A DNA stretch of 64,000 bases from Streptococcus mitis (GCF_000722765.2 NZ_CP028415.1:1122501-1186500), one strand, 5' to 3'. Shown: positions 7,082 to 15,146, counted from the stretch's first letter. A program made the numbers and translations. Notes: a model not told the origin generated them from the letters alone.

Positions 7082-8770
7082 CTATTTTTCACCCTGTCTG
7101 AAAGCGACAATCAAAACGATAATAATAAAGATTAGCTGACTGGCAAAACCTTCCCAACTTGGATAAATTCCAAGTAAGTCAATCGTTGGAAATCCTGTCA
7201 ACAAGTGATTTGGCGCCATATTGGTCAACTGAAGAGCATGGATACTAACTCCCAGCATCTTGAATGCCAAAGCATAAATCATCCAAGTCAAGATAAAGAA
7301 GACCTTATGTGGCAAGAAGAATTGACTGGCCTTGTTCATCACAACGGCAATAATTACCAAAATCAGCAAGGCAAGTGAAATGCCCAAGACAAATTTAAAG
7401 CTGGAAATTCTTGGTAAAATCCCAACATAAAAGAGAATGGTTTCTGCTCCCTCACGGAAAACAGCTAGGAAACTGAGGGTAAACATGGAAATAAAGGAGC
7501 CTGTTTTGGTCACTGTTTCCATTTGTGACTCCATAAAGGCATTCCATTTTTTGACCGAGGATTTGCTGTGAAGCCAGATTCCAATCAAAATCATCATTGC
7601 TACTGCAAAAATCCCCACTGATCCTTCGATGATTTCACGATTGGAGCCTGATGTTACTGCTGGAAAGGCTATTTGCAGGATGAAAGCAATGACAAGACTG
7701 GCCATAATTCCTGTGATAGCACCAGCATAAACCCACTTGAGCCCTTTACGCATCTTGGCTGCTTTCAAGGTCGTCACCAAGGCCATAACGATTAAGAGAG
7801 CCTCTACACCTTCTCTTAGGAGAATCAGCATAGCATCAAAGGCATTGTAACGTGCGCTAGTATCAATTTGTGATAAATCTGCAATCAGTTTTTCTAATTT
7901 TTCTCGGTATTCCTTCTCACTTCCCTTGACCATAATCACAGGGCTTTCACTCTCCACTCGTGTATAGAGGGAAGGATTGGTCGTGCTAACAGAACCTTCA
8001 ATCGTTGGCCAGATAGTGATGAATTCCTTCATACTGGCTGCTCCTGATGATTGGTCACCAGCTTGGAATTGTTCCAAAGCCTTCTTCAAAAGGGCAATGC
8101 CGTCTTTGAGAGTCAAATCCGAAGATGTTTCTACTACTTCTTTTCCAGTTACAAAATCATCAATAGCCTTTTTTAAGTCCTCGAAGGAATTCTGGATGGA
8201 GTTAAAGTCTGTAGGCTCGGTTTCCATACTACTACGCAAGAAAGAAATAGCTGTTTCAACACGTCCATAATGGGCCATACTATTGTCACGAACCACACTT
8301 TCATTGATAGTCCAAGTCGAATTCATTTTCTTAAAAGCTTCTCGGACCTTTTCCAAATCTTTGGAGGCAATGGCCTGCTCTAAGACTTCAAAACGAGGAC
8401 TTAGACGGTTTACCAATTTTTCTTTTTCCGCATCTAAGTTAACAGGATTTTGTTCTTTTTCAAAAGCTAATAGGGCTGAAGAAAGTTCGGTAAGTTTGTC
8501 TTCAGTAATCTCTCCTGATTGTACTAACTTTTCCTTAACAATCTTACCAGCATCAGAATCCTTATTTTCTACTCTTTCGAAGTCTGATGCCATCTCCTGA
8601 ACGAGTTTCTTAGCCTCAGACTGATTGCCATTTTTGACCGCTTTAGAAGCATCCGTGATTTTTACAAAGTAAGAACTCAAGCTTTCTTGGGCACCTACTG
8701 GAGAAAGAATTAAAAATGACAAAACTAAAACAAGTAACCAGCTTTTAGCCTTCCAGTAATTTCTGACCAA
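7082..8770 (-). CDS. efeU: Iron permease EfeU/FTR1 with N-terminal extracellular domain
   Basis: The start is placed at a TTG at 8770 because GGGAGG lies 5 nt upstream and the protein then begins with a signal-like helix (SWLLVLVLSFLILSPVGAQ). An open frame extends further but without a ribosome site. The product is about 562 residues. Residues 25 to about 310 form a helical extracytoplasmic domain. About seven membrane helices follow, with the two iron-ligand motifs REGVEALL and REGAETIL (RExxE). It imports ferric iron with EfeO and EfeB. It overlaps efeB by 26 nt. Confidence 0.92.
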   Translation of the reverse strand: MVRNYWKAKSWLLVLVLSFLILSPVGAQESLSSYFVKITDASKAVKNGNQSEAKKLVQEMASDFERVENKDSDAGKIVKEKLVQSGEITEDKLTELSSALLAFEKEQNPVNLDAEKEKLVNRLSPRFEVLEQAIASKDLEKVREAFKKMNSTWTINESVVRDNSMAHYGRVETAISFLRSSMETEPTDFNSIQNSFEDLKKAIDDFVTGKEVVETSSDLTLKDGIALLKKALEQFQAGDQSSGAASMKEFITIWPTIEGSVSTTNPSLYTRVESESPVIMVKGSEKEYREKLEKLIADLSQIDTSARYNAFDAMLILLREGVEALLIVMALVTTLKAAKMRKGLKWVYAGAITGIMASLVIAFILQIAFPAVTSGSNREIIEGSVGIFAVAMMILIGIWLHSKSSVKKWNAFMESQMETVTKTGSFISMFTLSFLAVFREGAETILFYVGILPRISSFKFVLGISLALLILVIIAVVMNKASQFFLPHKVFFILTWMIYALAFKMLGVSIHALQLTNMAPNHLLTGFPTIDLLGIYPSWEGFASQLIFIIIVLIVAFRQGEK

Positions 8771-9959
8771 TGTAGCCTCCCTTCTCCACACCACCAAAGC
8801 AAGCAAAAAGTCCACTACCGATGTGAGTGATGTATTCATTCATCTTATCAGTAGCACCTAGATTGGTTTGAACCTTGACAAAGTTATCTGGATCCTTCTG
8901 GAAAGAAATGAAGAGCAAGCCTGTATCAAACTGACCAGTCTTTTCATCAATTCCATCAGAGTAAGAATAAGAACGACGCAAAAGGGGCTTGTCTACTTCC
9001 TTAGCCAAACGAACATGCGAATCATCTGGCAAAAGACTCAAATCCACTTCATCAAACTCATTTTTCTTACCAAAGGGGGCACCACTTTCCTTGTAACGAC
9101 CAAAGGTATTTTCTTGTTCTTCGAGACTAGTGCGGTCCCAGGTCTCTAAAAACATCTGAATCCGACGAACTGCCATATAAGATCCATTTTCCATCCAGTC
9201 CTTACTATCAGCCCAGATGACGCGGTCAAAATCTTTCTCCTTGGTTGGATTTGCTGTTCCATCTTTAAAACCAAAGAGGTTACGCGGAGTCTCCATTCGA
9301 TCTCCGATAGCTGCAAAACCAGATTGACTCCAGCGAAGGGTCACTGCATTTCTCCCCTTACGTATGAGATTGCGAATAGCGTGAAAGGCAACTTGCTCAT
9401 CATCTGCACAAGCCTGAATCACAATATCTCCACCTGTATATTTTTCACGTAATTGCTCTTTAGGAAAAGGCGGTAAATCTCTGAACACTTGAGGACGCTT
9501 GCTTTCTAAGTTCATCTTTTTCAAGAAACTGGCAGACACACCAAAAGTCAGCGTCAAGCGATGAGGATTAAGCCCAACTGTCTCACCAGTATCGCTCGGA
9601 GGCAAGAGAGCATTCTGGCCATCTTTTTTGACCAGTTCCCCCTCAACCAACTTGGCACTATAATCCGTCCAATCCTTGAATAGCTGGATAATCTTATCTC
9701 TATCCGTCGTATGCAAATCCAAGACAACAAAATAGATATTCTTTTGCATGGGCGTACTAATCCCAGCTTGATGCTTGCCATAAAAAGCAATTTTTTCATT
9801 TCCGTACGAGATTTTTTCCTGAGTCCCAAGCTTAGGTGCGAAAAAAGCAGAAGCACCAGAGAGTCCTAGCGCTAAACCAGCCCCTCCAATCCCTGCTTTT
9901 TTTAGAAATTCTCGACGGTCCATTTTCTTATCAAAAAACTTTTCGTCTTTTTCAGTCAT
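8745..9959 (-). CDS. efeB: Dyp-type haem peroxidase EfeB, Tat-exported
   Basis: The protein has 404 residues. A Tat signal peptide is clear: MDRREFLKKAGIGGAGLALG, with the twin arginines at about residues 15-16, then a moderate hydrophobic stretch ending near FFAPK. The mature part has the Dyp signature FGFKDGTANP (catalytic Asp within GxxDG), followed by a downstream haem-pocket region. EfeB proteins act with EfeU and EfeO to oxidise Fe2+ or take up haem iron. The gene lies 5 nt after efeO, overlaps efeU and shares the operon with tatC and tatA. Confidence 0.95.
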   Translation of the reverse strand: MTEKDEKFFDKKMDRREFLKKAGIGGAGLALGLSGASAFFAPKLGTQEKISYGNEKIAFYGKHQAGISTPMQKNIYFVVLDLHTTDRDKIIQLFKDWTDYSAKLVEGELVKKDGQNALLPPSDTGETVGLNPHRLTLTFGVSASFLKKMNLESKRPQVFRDLPPFPKEQLREKYTGGDIVIQACADDEQVAFHAIRNLIRKGRNAVTLRWSQSGFAAIGDRMETPRNLFGFKDGTANPTKEKDFDRVIWADSKDWMENGSYMAVRRIQMFLETWDRTSLEEQENTFGRYKESGAPFGKKNEFDEVDLSLLPDDSHVRLAKEVDKPLLRRSYSYSDGIDEKTGQFDTGLLFISFQKDPDNFVKVQTNLGATDKMNEYITHIGSGLFACFGGVEKGGYIGQKLLEG

Positions 9960-9964
9960 GACTC

Positions 9965-10837
9965 TTATTCTCCACTAAGAAATTTACCCATTTGTGATAG
10001 AGGTTCACCAAGTTTTGTCACAGCTTCTGACAATTCTTTGGTATCTTCTTTTGTCAAATCAGTATAGAGTTTGTAGTGTTCCTTATCTGTCATGTGTTTG
10101 TCCAACAAGCTATTAACAGACTTGAAATCTGCTTCCAATTCTTTAACTAGGTTAGCGTCTGATTTTTCAAGTAAAGGTTTAAAGAGTTGGAAAATCTTCT
10201 CAGCTCCCTCAATATTGGCACGGAAGTCATACAAGTCTGTATGAGAATAAATTTCCTCTTCACCTGTAATCTTGCTTGTTGCAACTTCGTTAAGCAAGTC
10301 AACTGCTCCAGTCAACATAACCTTGTAGTCCACATCTACAGTTGCAATCTTGGCTTTCAATTCCTTGATATCATTGACCAACTGATCGCCATAGCTTTCA
10401 GTTCCTTTAGTTGTATTGTCTTCCCAAAGGATACGCTCGATACGGTGGAAGCCTGACCAGCCTTCTTCTGTCTTGTTTTCATCCATGTAGTCTGCCAAAC
10501 GGAAGTCAATCTTGACATCTGACTCACCAAAACTCTCGGCAATCGGTTCTGAACGCTCATAGGACATACGAATCAATGGATAAACCTTTTTGGCTTCTTC
10601 TAACTTACCTTCTTTCAACAGTTTGACAAAGCCTTCCGTATCTGTCAACAGTTTATCAATTTGCTCTTGAACAAAAGTCTTATAGTCAGCAGTGGCCTTA
10701 TCAAGCATTTTTTGCTTATCTTCAGACAAGGCTGTTACCTTAGACGAATCACTCGTATTGCTTGGCTTAGATTGGTTAGTAGCACAAGCTGTCAATAGCA
10801 AGGCTGAAGATAAAAGGACAAAACCTAGTTTTTTCAT
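9965..10837 (-). CDS. efeO: Iron uptake lipoprotein EfeO/EfeM (imelysin family)
   Basis: The protein has 290 residues. The lipoprotein signal ends in the lipobox LTAC near residue 18, followed by a Ser/Lys-rich linker. The rest is the helical imelysin (M75) domain with the GFHRIERILW segment that carries the HxxE metal motif near residue 130. There is no N-terminal cupredoxin domain, so it is the short EfeM-like form. It is the first gene of efeO-efeB-efeU-tatC-tatA and is preceded by a good promoter and a palindrome. Confidence 0.93.
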   Translation of the reverse strand: MKKLGFVLLSSALLLTACATNQSKPSNTSDSSKVTALSEDKQKMLDKATADYKTFVQEQIDKLLTDTEGFVKLLKEGKLEEAKKVYPLIRMSYERSEPIAESFGESDVKIDFRLADYMDENKTEEGWSGFHRIERILWEDNTTKGTESYGDQLVNDIKELKAKIATVDVDYKVMLTGAVDLLNEVATSKITGEEEIYSHTDLYDFRANIEGAEKIFQLFKPLLEKSDANLVKELEADFKSVNSLLDKHMTDKEHYKLYTDLTKEDTKELSEAVTKLGEPLSQMGKFLSGE

Positions 10838-10852
10838 TGTTTACTCCTATTG

Positions 10853-10912
10853 ATTCAGAAAACCTGAATTAATTTTACGTTTTATTATATCATGTTTTCA
10901 CTCATTTTTCAA
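10853..10912 (-). promoter_or_regulatory. Promoter and palindrome of the efe-tat operon
   Basis: On the minus strand -35 TTGAAA (10907-10912) and -10 TATAAT (10884-10889) are separated by 17 bp. Downstream of the promoter, at 10853-10869, is the palindrome ATTCAG-N5-CTGAAT. It lies between the transcription start and the ribosome site, so it could be an operator or an RNA hairpin in the leader. Confidence 0.65.
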
Positions 10913-11133
10913 TAAATTGTCAGAAAATTTAATGTATTTAGACTGATATTTAGCTTACAATTTGCTAGTTAGCGTGAATAAGATCCTTATTCCAGCACTT
11001 TTTTATAATCAACTCTCTATACCTTTTTTATGGCTTAAACTAAAAGATAACTGATAAAAATTGAGAACGTAGCTCTTTTATAAAGTCTAACCTTCTTTTA
11101 TATTTTACAATAAGTGTAAAAAGGAGAGTTATT

Positions 11134-11720
11134 ATGCGCTATGGCTATGTTCGAGTATCTACAAGAGAACAAAATATCGATAGACAATTTTCAGCCTTGG
11201 TAGAAAACAAATTAGCAAAAGAAAATATTTTTATTGATTATGTTTCAGGAAAGGATTTTGACAGAATAGAATATCAAAAATTATTAACTACCTTGAAGGA
11301 GAATGATGAATTAGTTATTAAATCAATTGATAGATTGGGAAGAAACTATGATGAAATTTTAGAACAATGGCAATCAATTACTAAGAAAAAGAAAGTAAAT
11401 ATAACTGTTTTAGATTTCCCCTTATTAAACACAAAGAATAGCGATGACAATATCACAGGAAAACTAATATCTGACATCGTTTTGCAAGTTCTATCTTATG
11501 TGGCACAGTTTGAAAGAGAACAAATCAAACAAAGACAAATGGAAGGAATACGAGAAGCAAAGAAAAAGGGAAAAAATTCGGTAGACCAAAATTGCTTGCC
11601 CCGAATAATCTCCCTGATGTAATAGCTCAATATACCAAAAAAGAAATAACCTTACGAGAAGGTGCAGACATCTTAGGAGTATCAAAAAGCACCTTTCATA
11701 ATTGGATAAAAAATTCATAG
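11134..11720 (+). pseudogene. Serine site-specific recombinase, frame broken before the HTH domain
   Basis: The first 150 codons give a serine recombinase catalytic domain: MRYGYVRVSTREQNIDRQ with the nucleophile Ser in RVST, then SIDRLGRNYDEI and the long E helix FEREQIKQRQMEGIREAKKKG. At 11572-11577 an A6 run shifts the frame and translation stops at 11622. Reading with one extra A restores KFGRPKLLAPNN and an HTH (ADILGVSKSTFHNW) up to the stop at 11720, the standard C-terminal DNA-binding part. So it is either a one-base deletion, a slippage-controlled gene (poly-A, -1 shift) or a sequence error. Two palindromes follow at once. Confidence 0.85.
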
Positions 11721-11756
11721 TTCCTGTCAAAAAACCTAGGATTTTTTGTACAGGAA
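11721..11756. repeat. Palindromic recombinase-like site, left copy
   Basis: A 36-bp imperfect palindrome with outer arms TTCCTGT/ACAGGAA, inner A6/T6 and centre CCTAGG starts right after the recombinase stop. Its central 28 bp match the reverse complement of the site at 11846-11881 at 24 of 28 positions. The layout (dyad half-sites around a short core) resembles crossover sites of Hin/Gin-type invertases. It could instead be an RNA hairpin or terminator. Confidence 0.6.
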
Positions 11757-11845
11757 ATACACTTTATTTTAGAATCATTTTCGTTAGAAAAAAGGTTCTA
11801 AAATCCAGCATCTTGACCGATTATTATTACACTACCATTCTATCA

Positions 11846-11881
11846 AGTTTGTCCAAAAAAGTCTAGGTTTTTGGACAAACT
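11846..11881. repeat. Palindromic recombinase-like site, right copy, inverted
   Basis: A 36-bp palindrome with perfect 14-bp arms AGTTTGTCCAAAAA/TTTTTGGACAAACT around AGTCTAGG. The core matches the left copy best in inverted orientation. The 89 bp between the two sites lie upstream of the choline-binding protein gene. The outer four bases differ from the left copy on both arms together, so the symmetry itself is kept. Confidence 0.6.
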
Positions 11882-11921
11882 GATTACTTTACAACAAATA
11901 AAAATAGGGAGTATTAAATGA

Positions 11922-12836
11922 ATGCACAAACAAACTAAAAAATTTACACTTGCAACTATCTCAGCTCTATCACTTCTTGGCACTGGAGTCATCACAGCTA
12001 ATCAAGTATCAGCTAGCGAGAATACGAGTACTGAAAAACAAATAGACGCAACAATTACAAAAGTTGAAATTGATTATTTTGGACTTAGCTTCGAAGGCAG
12101 ACTTTCAGAGCCACTACCTCACGGAGGAGATAACGCTGCTAAGGGAAATGTTACTTTGATTGATAAAGCGACCGGAAAAATTGTGTACCAAAGTCACGAT
12201 GCTGTCATTTTTAGTGGCTTAACTAAAGATTTCAGTGATCAATTTTTACAACCTTTATTTTATAGCAATCAATTTAAAGGTGATATTTTTGTTTCAGAAC
12301 AATTTCCGGATGGAACATATATTTTGGAGATGTCTGGAGAAGCTGGTTCGCCTTACGGTGACTTAACTGATACAAGAAAACGTGTCTTTAAAGTTAGAAA
12401 AGAGGTGACTATCGGAAATCCTTCTACAAATTCAAATACTAACACAACAACTCAATCAGGTTCGAATTCTAATATCTCAGATAGTTGGCTACAATCTGGT
12501 TCTCGTTGGTGGTATAAACACGCCGACGGTTCCTATACAACTAATGGCTGGGAAAAAATCAATGGTGTTTGGTATCGTTTTGACAACTCTGGCTGGATGC
12601 AAACTGGCTGGGTAAAAGACGGTAGCTGGTACTATCTCGACGGTTCAGGTGCTATGAAGACAGGTTGGGTCAAAGATAACGGTAGCTGGTACTATCTTCA
12701 AGACTCAGGCGCTATGAAAACTGGCTGGATGAAGGTATCTGGTAAATGGTACTATGCTTATAGCTCTGGTGCACTAGCAATCAATACAACGACCCCTGAT
12801 GGCTATCGTGTTAATTACAACGGTGAGTGGGTTTAA
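11922..12836 (+). CDS. Choline-binding surface protein
   Basis: The protein has 304 residues with a signal peptide ending near NQVSA (residue about 31). Residues 32-165 form a unique domain (starts near IDATITKVEIDYFG) that I do not recognise. A Ser/Asn/Thr linker leads into about five choline-binding repeats of the GWVKDGSWYYLDGSGAMKT type, ending YRVNYNGEWV. These repeats hold the protein on choline-decorated teichoic acids, a mitis-group trait. The start at 11922 is used because AGGGAG lies upstream; an ATG 4 nt earlier is in another frame and stops at once. Its upstream region holds the two palindromes. Confidence 0.9.
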   Translation: MHKQTKKFTLATISALSLLGTGVITANQVSASENTSTEKQIDATITKVEIDYFGLSFEGRLSEPLPHGGDNAAKGNVTLIDKATGKIVYQSHDAVIFSGLTKDFSDQFLQPLFYSNQFKGDIFVSEQFPDGTYILEMSGEAGSPYGDLTDTRKRVFKVRKEVTIGNPSTNSNTNTTTQSGSNSNISDSWLQSGSRWWYKHADGSYTTNGWEKINGVWYRFDNSGWMQTGWVKDGSWYYLDGSGAMKTGWVKDNGSWYYLQDSGAMKTGWMKVSGKWYYAYSSGALAINTTTPDGYRVNYNGEWV

Positions 12837-12869
12837 CATACAATAGAAATAGATTAAGGAGACAATTAA

Positions 12870-13334
12870 ATGAACAAAGTTATAAAAATTGAAGATGAAA
12901 CAGTTTATGTTGGAAAAGGTAATAATGGCCAATTTACTGCAATTTCAAGAAAAAGTTTTGGTTTTGAACCACAAGTAGGTGATTACGTAGAATTTTATCA
13001 AAACGGTGACGAGTATATTGTTTCAAAAATAGATAACACATCTTCAGCTAGCTCTAGCCAACATTCAAATGGAATGAGTGATAAATCTAAACTGGCCGCA
13101 GCCTTATTTGCCCTATTTTTAGGAGCACTTGGGGGCTACGATTTTTACATCGGGAATACTAAACAAGGATACAAGCGTATCGTTATAACTCTGCTAGCTA
13201 TCATTCCTATTTTAACGCCATTTGTTTTACTAGCAAATGCTATTTGGAATATTATAATTACTATTCAAGTTTTAACGTCCAAAACTGGTAGCAAATGGCA
13301 CCAAGATGCCCAAGGCTTAGAATTGCAAGATTAA
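12870..13334 (+). CDS. TM2-domain membrane protein
   Basis: The protein has 154 residues. The N-terminal 60 residues look like a small beta-rich domain (KIEDETVYVGKGNNGQF). A Ser-rich linker is followed by a TM2 domain: LAAALFALFLGALGGYDFYI, then a KQGYKR turn and a second long hydrophobic segment. TM2 proteins are small membrane proteins of mostly unknown function. It sits 34 nt after the choline-binding protein gene and 5 nt before a lipoprotein gene, so co-transcription is likely. Confidence 0.8.
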   Translation: MNKVIKIEDETVYVGKGNNGQFTAISRKSFGFEPQVGDYVEFYQNGDEYIVSKIDNTSSASSSQHSNGMSDKSKLAAALFALFLGALGGYDFYIGNTKQGYKRIVITLLAIIPILTPFVLLANAIWNIIITIQVLTSKTGSKWHQDAQGLELQD

Positions 13335-13338
13335 ATAT

Positions 13339-13668
13339 ATGAAAAAATTATTTCTATTCAGTATTAGTATTTTAGCTATCTCTATTTTAACGGCTTGCCA
13401 ACATCAGAGTGAAAACACTTCTTCAGCAAGTTCTGAAGCAATTGCTTCAAGTACTAGTTCAACTTCTTCTACATCGGAAGAGAAGAAACCTGATTACACC
13501 CTATATAATCCTGTCCTTAAAGAATATGCCAAAGTATTAGATGGTTCATCAGCTTCACCTAAAGAGCTCAATTCAAAAGCAAACTTAAAAAATACTTATC
13601 CTAAAGAATACTCTGGACTACAATACAGCTTGTATGATTTAGACCAAGACGGTAAACTATTTATTTAA
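13339..13668 (+). CDS. Small lipoprotein, probably C-terminally truncated
   Basis: The protein has 109 residues with a lipoprotein signal and lipobox LTAC near residue 20. A Ser/Thr-rich tether follows, then a domain beginning PDYTLYNPVLKEYAKVLDGS. It stops right after YDLDQDGKLFI. In related lipoproteins a YDLDQDGKxELLI motif continues into a longer domain, so this copy probably lost its C-terminal part through a deletion. Function unknown; anchored on the outer face of the membrane. The truncation is inference from the abrupt end within a known motif. Confidence 0.6.
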   Translation: MKKLFLFSISILAISILTACQHQSENTSSASSEAIASSTSSTSSTSEEKKPDYTLYNPVLKEYAKVLDGSSASPKELNSKANLKNTYPKEYSGLQYSLYDLDQDGKLFI

Positions 13669-13784
13669 TAATGTTTGTTTTAGGAGTTCTTTGATAATGA
13701 AAAAATAATTTTATTAACTACTTATCTTCATACACAATAATTTAATTTTTACCAATACAAATAGTAACTAACGGAGAATTTTAT

Positions 13785-14699
13785 ATGAATCGCAAAATAG
13801 TTTTAATTTCACTACTTCTTTCAGGGTGCATTCTGACTGCATGTACTCATACTAAGTCTCAAAGTAATCAAGAAGAAAAACAAATAGAACAAGTATCTTC
13901 AAAAAGCAAAAGTACTGAATTTGCTGAATACTTATCAAAAAATGAAACCATTATCTATGATTTAGAAAATTCTAAATCAACCTCAAAAGAAACTAGAATC
14001 CAATTTTTATTAGTTGCAAAAAATGACACAATTACAGCATATGATTTACGTGGAAGTAAAAATAGTAAATATTTAACATTAGGCGACGTTAGTAAATTAT
14101 CTGACAAGGAAGTTATTGAGAAAGCGAAAGAACTTCATAAGCAAAATATAAAAACTTATTATGACAACCTCGTCAATTATTATAAGGAAGATTTAGAACT
14201 TACACAAAAGGAACTAGATGAATATAAAGCAAAGCTAGACAAATATCCTGAAGGGTCAGTTGGAATAGCAAATGGTTCAGCTGAGGAACATGAGCAACGA
14301 ATTGAACGACATAAAAAAACTATACAGGCATTAGAAAATTCCAATGAACTTACAGAATTCTCCAAACCTAGTACTGGTTCGTATTCTATAAACTTAAAAA
14401 CAGATGGCAGCGGAAATCAGACTGCTTATGAATCTTTAAAATATACTGGAACAATATTTGATAAGAAAAATAAGAAAATTGATTTTTCAAATCCACTAAA
14501 AAATTACTTCCCTACAACTGAAGACAATGGTTTTGGTGTTTCTCTATTTTATGCTATGGATATCTACGATTCGACTTTCAATATTGGAGTAAACAAAGAC
14601 CATGAAAATACAATTGCAATTCGAACCAATAAAAATACACTCTACACGCTTGACAATCCTAAAACAAATTTAAAGAATATTACCGTTGATAAAAAGTAA
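13785..14699 (+). CDS. Lipoprotein of unknown function, probably frame-shifted near its end
   Basis: The protein has 304 residues with signal MNRKIVLISLLLSGC and lipobox LTAC near residue 20. Residues about 110-180 are helical and Lys/Glu-rich, probably a coiled coil. The rest is mixed. It ends NITVDKK. In the next frame, starting at the same place, the sequence continues as a DUF6287-like domain (14674-15054). Removing one A from the A5 run at about 14691-14695 joins the two into one lipoprotein of about 420 residues. The frame break is seen directly; the original fusion is inference. Confidence 0.7.
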   Translation: MNRKIVLISLLLSGCILTACTHTKSQSNQEEKQIEQVSSKSKSTEFAEYLSKNETIIYDLENSKSTSKETRIQFLLVAKNDTITAYDLRGSKNSKYLTLGDVSKLSDKEVIEKAKELHKQNIKTYYDNLVNYYKEDLELTQKELDEYKAKLDKYPEGSVGIANGSAEEHEQRIERHKKTIQALENSNELTEFSKPSTGSYSINLKTDGSGNQTAYESLKYTGTIFDKKNKKIDFSNPLKNYFPTTEDNGFGVSLFYAMDIYDSTFNIGVNKDHENTIAIRTNKNTLYTLDNPKTNLKNITVDKK

Positions 14700-15054
14700 T
14701 GATTATTCTGCAATTCAAAATGGGGATTTTTCTAGTGTCTCAGGAACTTGGAGGAATCGTACAGGTATTGAATTCACTTTTGACAAAAATGGGTTAGTAA
14801 GTGATAAGTTCAAAATTTCAATTGAACATGCTAAAGAAATTGACCACTATCTTAAGGTAAATTCTGTTTCTAAAGATGGAGGTGCTGGTGCAGCTATTGC
14901 CTTTTTACCAGCAGGAATCCCTATAACCATGTCTGTCACCTCTTCTCCAGATAATGGCTATACCGACTCATCTGATATCACACAAGACCGCTTATGGTTT
15001 GGACACCAACTTATCAATGGTAGTACTGAGGGATTTTTCTACAAGGTAGAATAG
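14674..15054 (+). pseudogene. DUF6287-like C-terminal fragment of the preceding lipoprotein
   Basis: The open part reads SNDYSAIQNGDFSSVSGTWR, the pattern NGDFSSVxGTW seen at the start of DUF6287-type domains of streptococcal lipoproteins. It ends GHQLINGSTEGFFYKVE at 15054. There is no signal peptide and no good start codon or ribosome site, only a TTG inside the upstream gene. It is best read as the displaced C-terminus of the gene at 13785. The domain name is from memory. Confidence 0.6.
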
Positions 15055-15098
15055 TGCTGGTAAATCCTTAAAGTAGCCATCAAATATCTAGTAACTAT

Positions 15099-15146
15099 AT
15101 AGGATAAATATTCTTATTTTCTTAGAATATTTATCCTATATTTTTA
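15099..15146. terminator. Strong hairpin at the end of the accessory island
   Basis: Perfect 16-bp arms ATAGGATAAATATTCT and AGAATATTTATCCTAT enclose a 9-nt loop and are followed by an AT-rich tail (ATTTTTATT). It ends the lipoprotein gene cluster before ybaB. Confidence 0.65.

Noticed and set aside
11750..11845. Strong promoter inside the putative invertible segment
   Set aside because: TTGACC at 11815 region lacks a good -10 at proper distance and the TAAAAT boxes lack -35 hexamers, so I do not claim a promoter.
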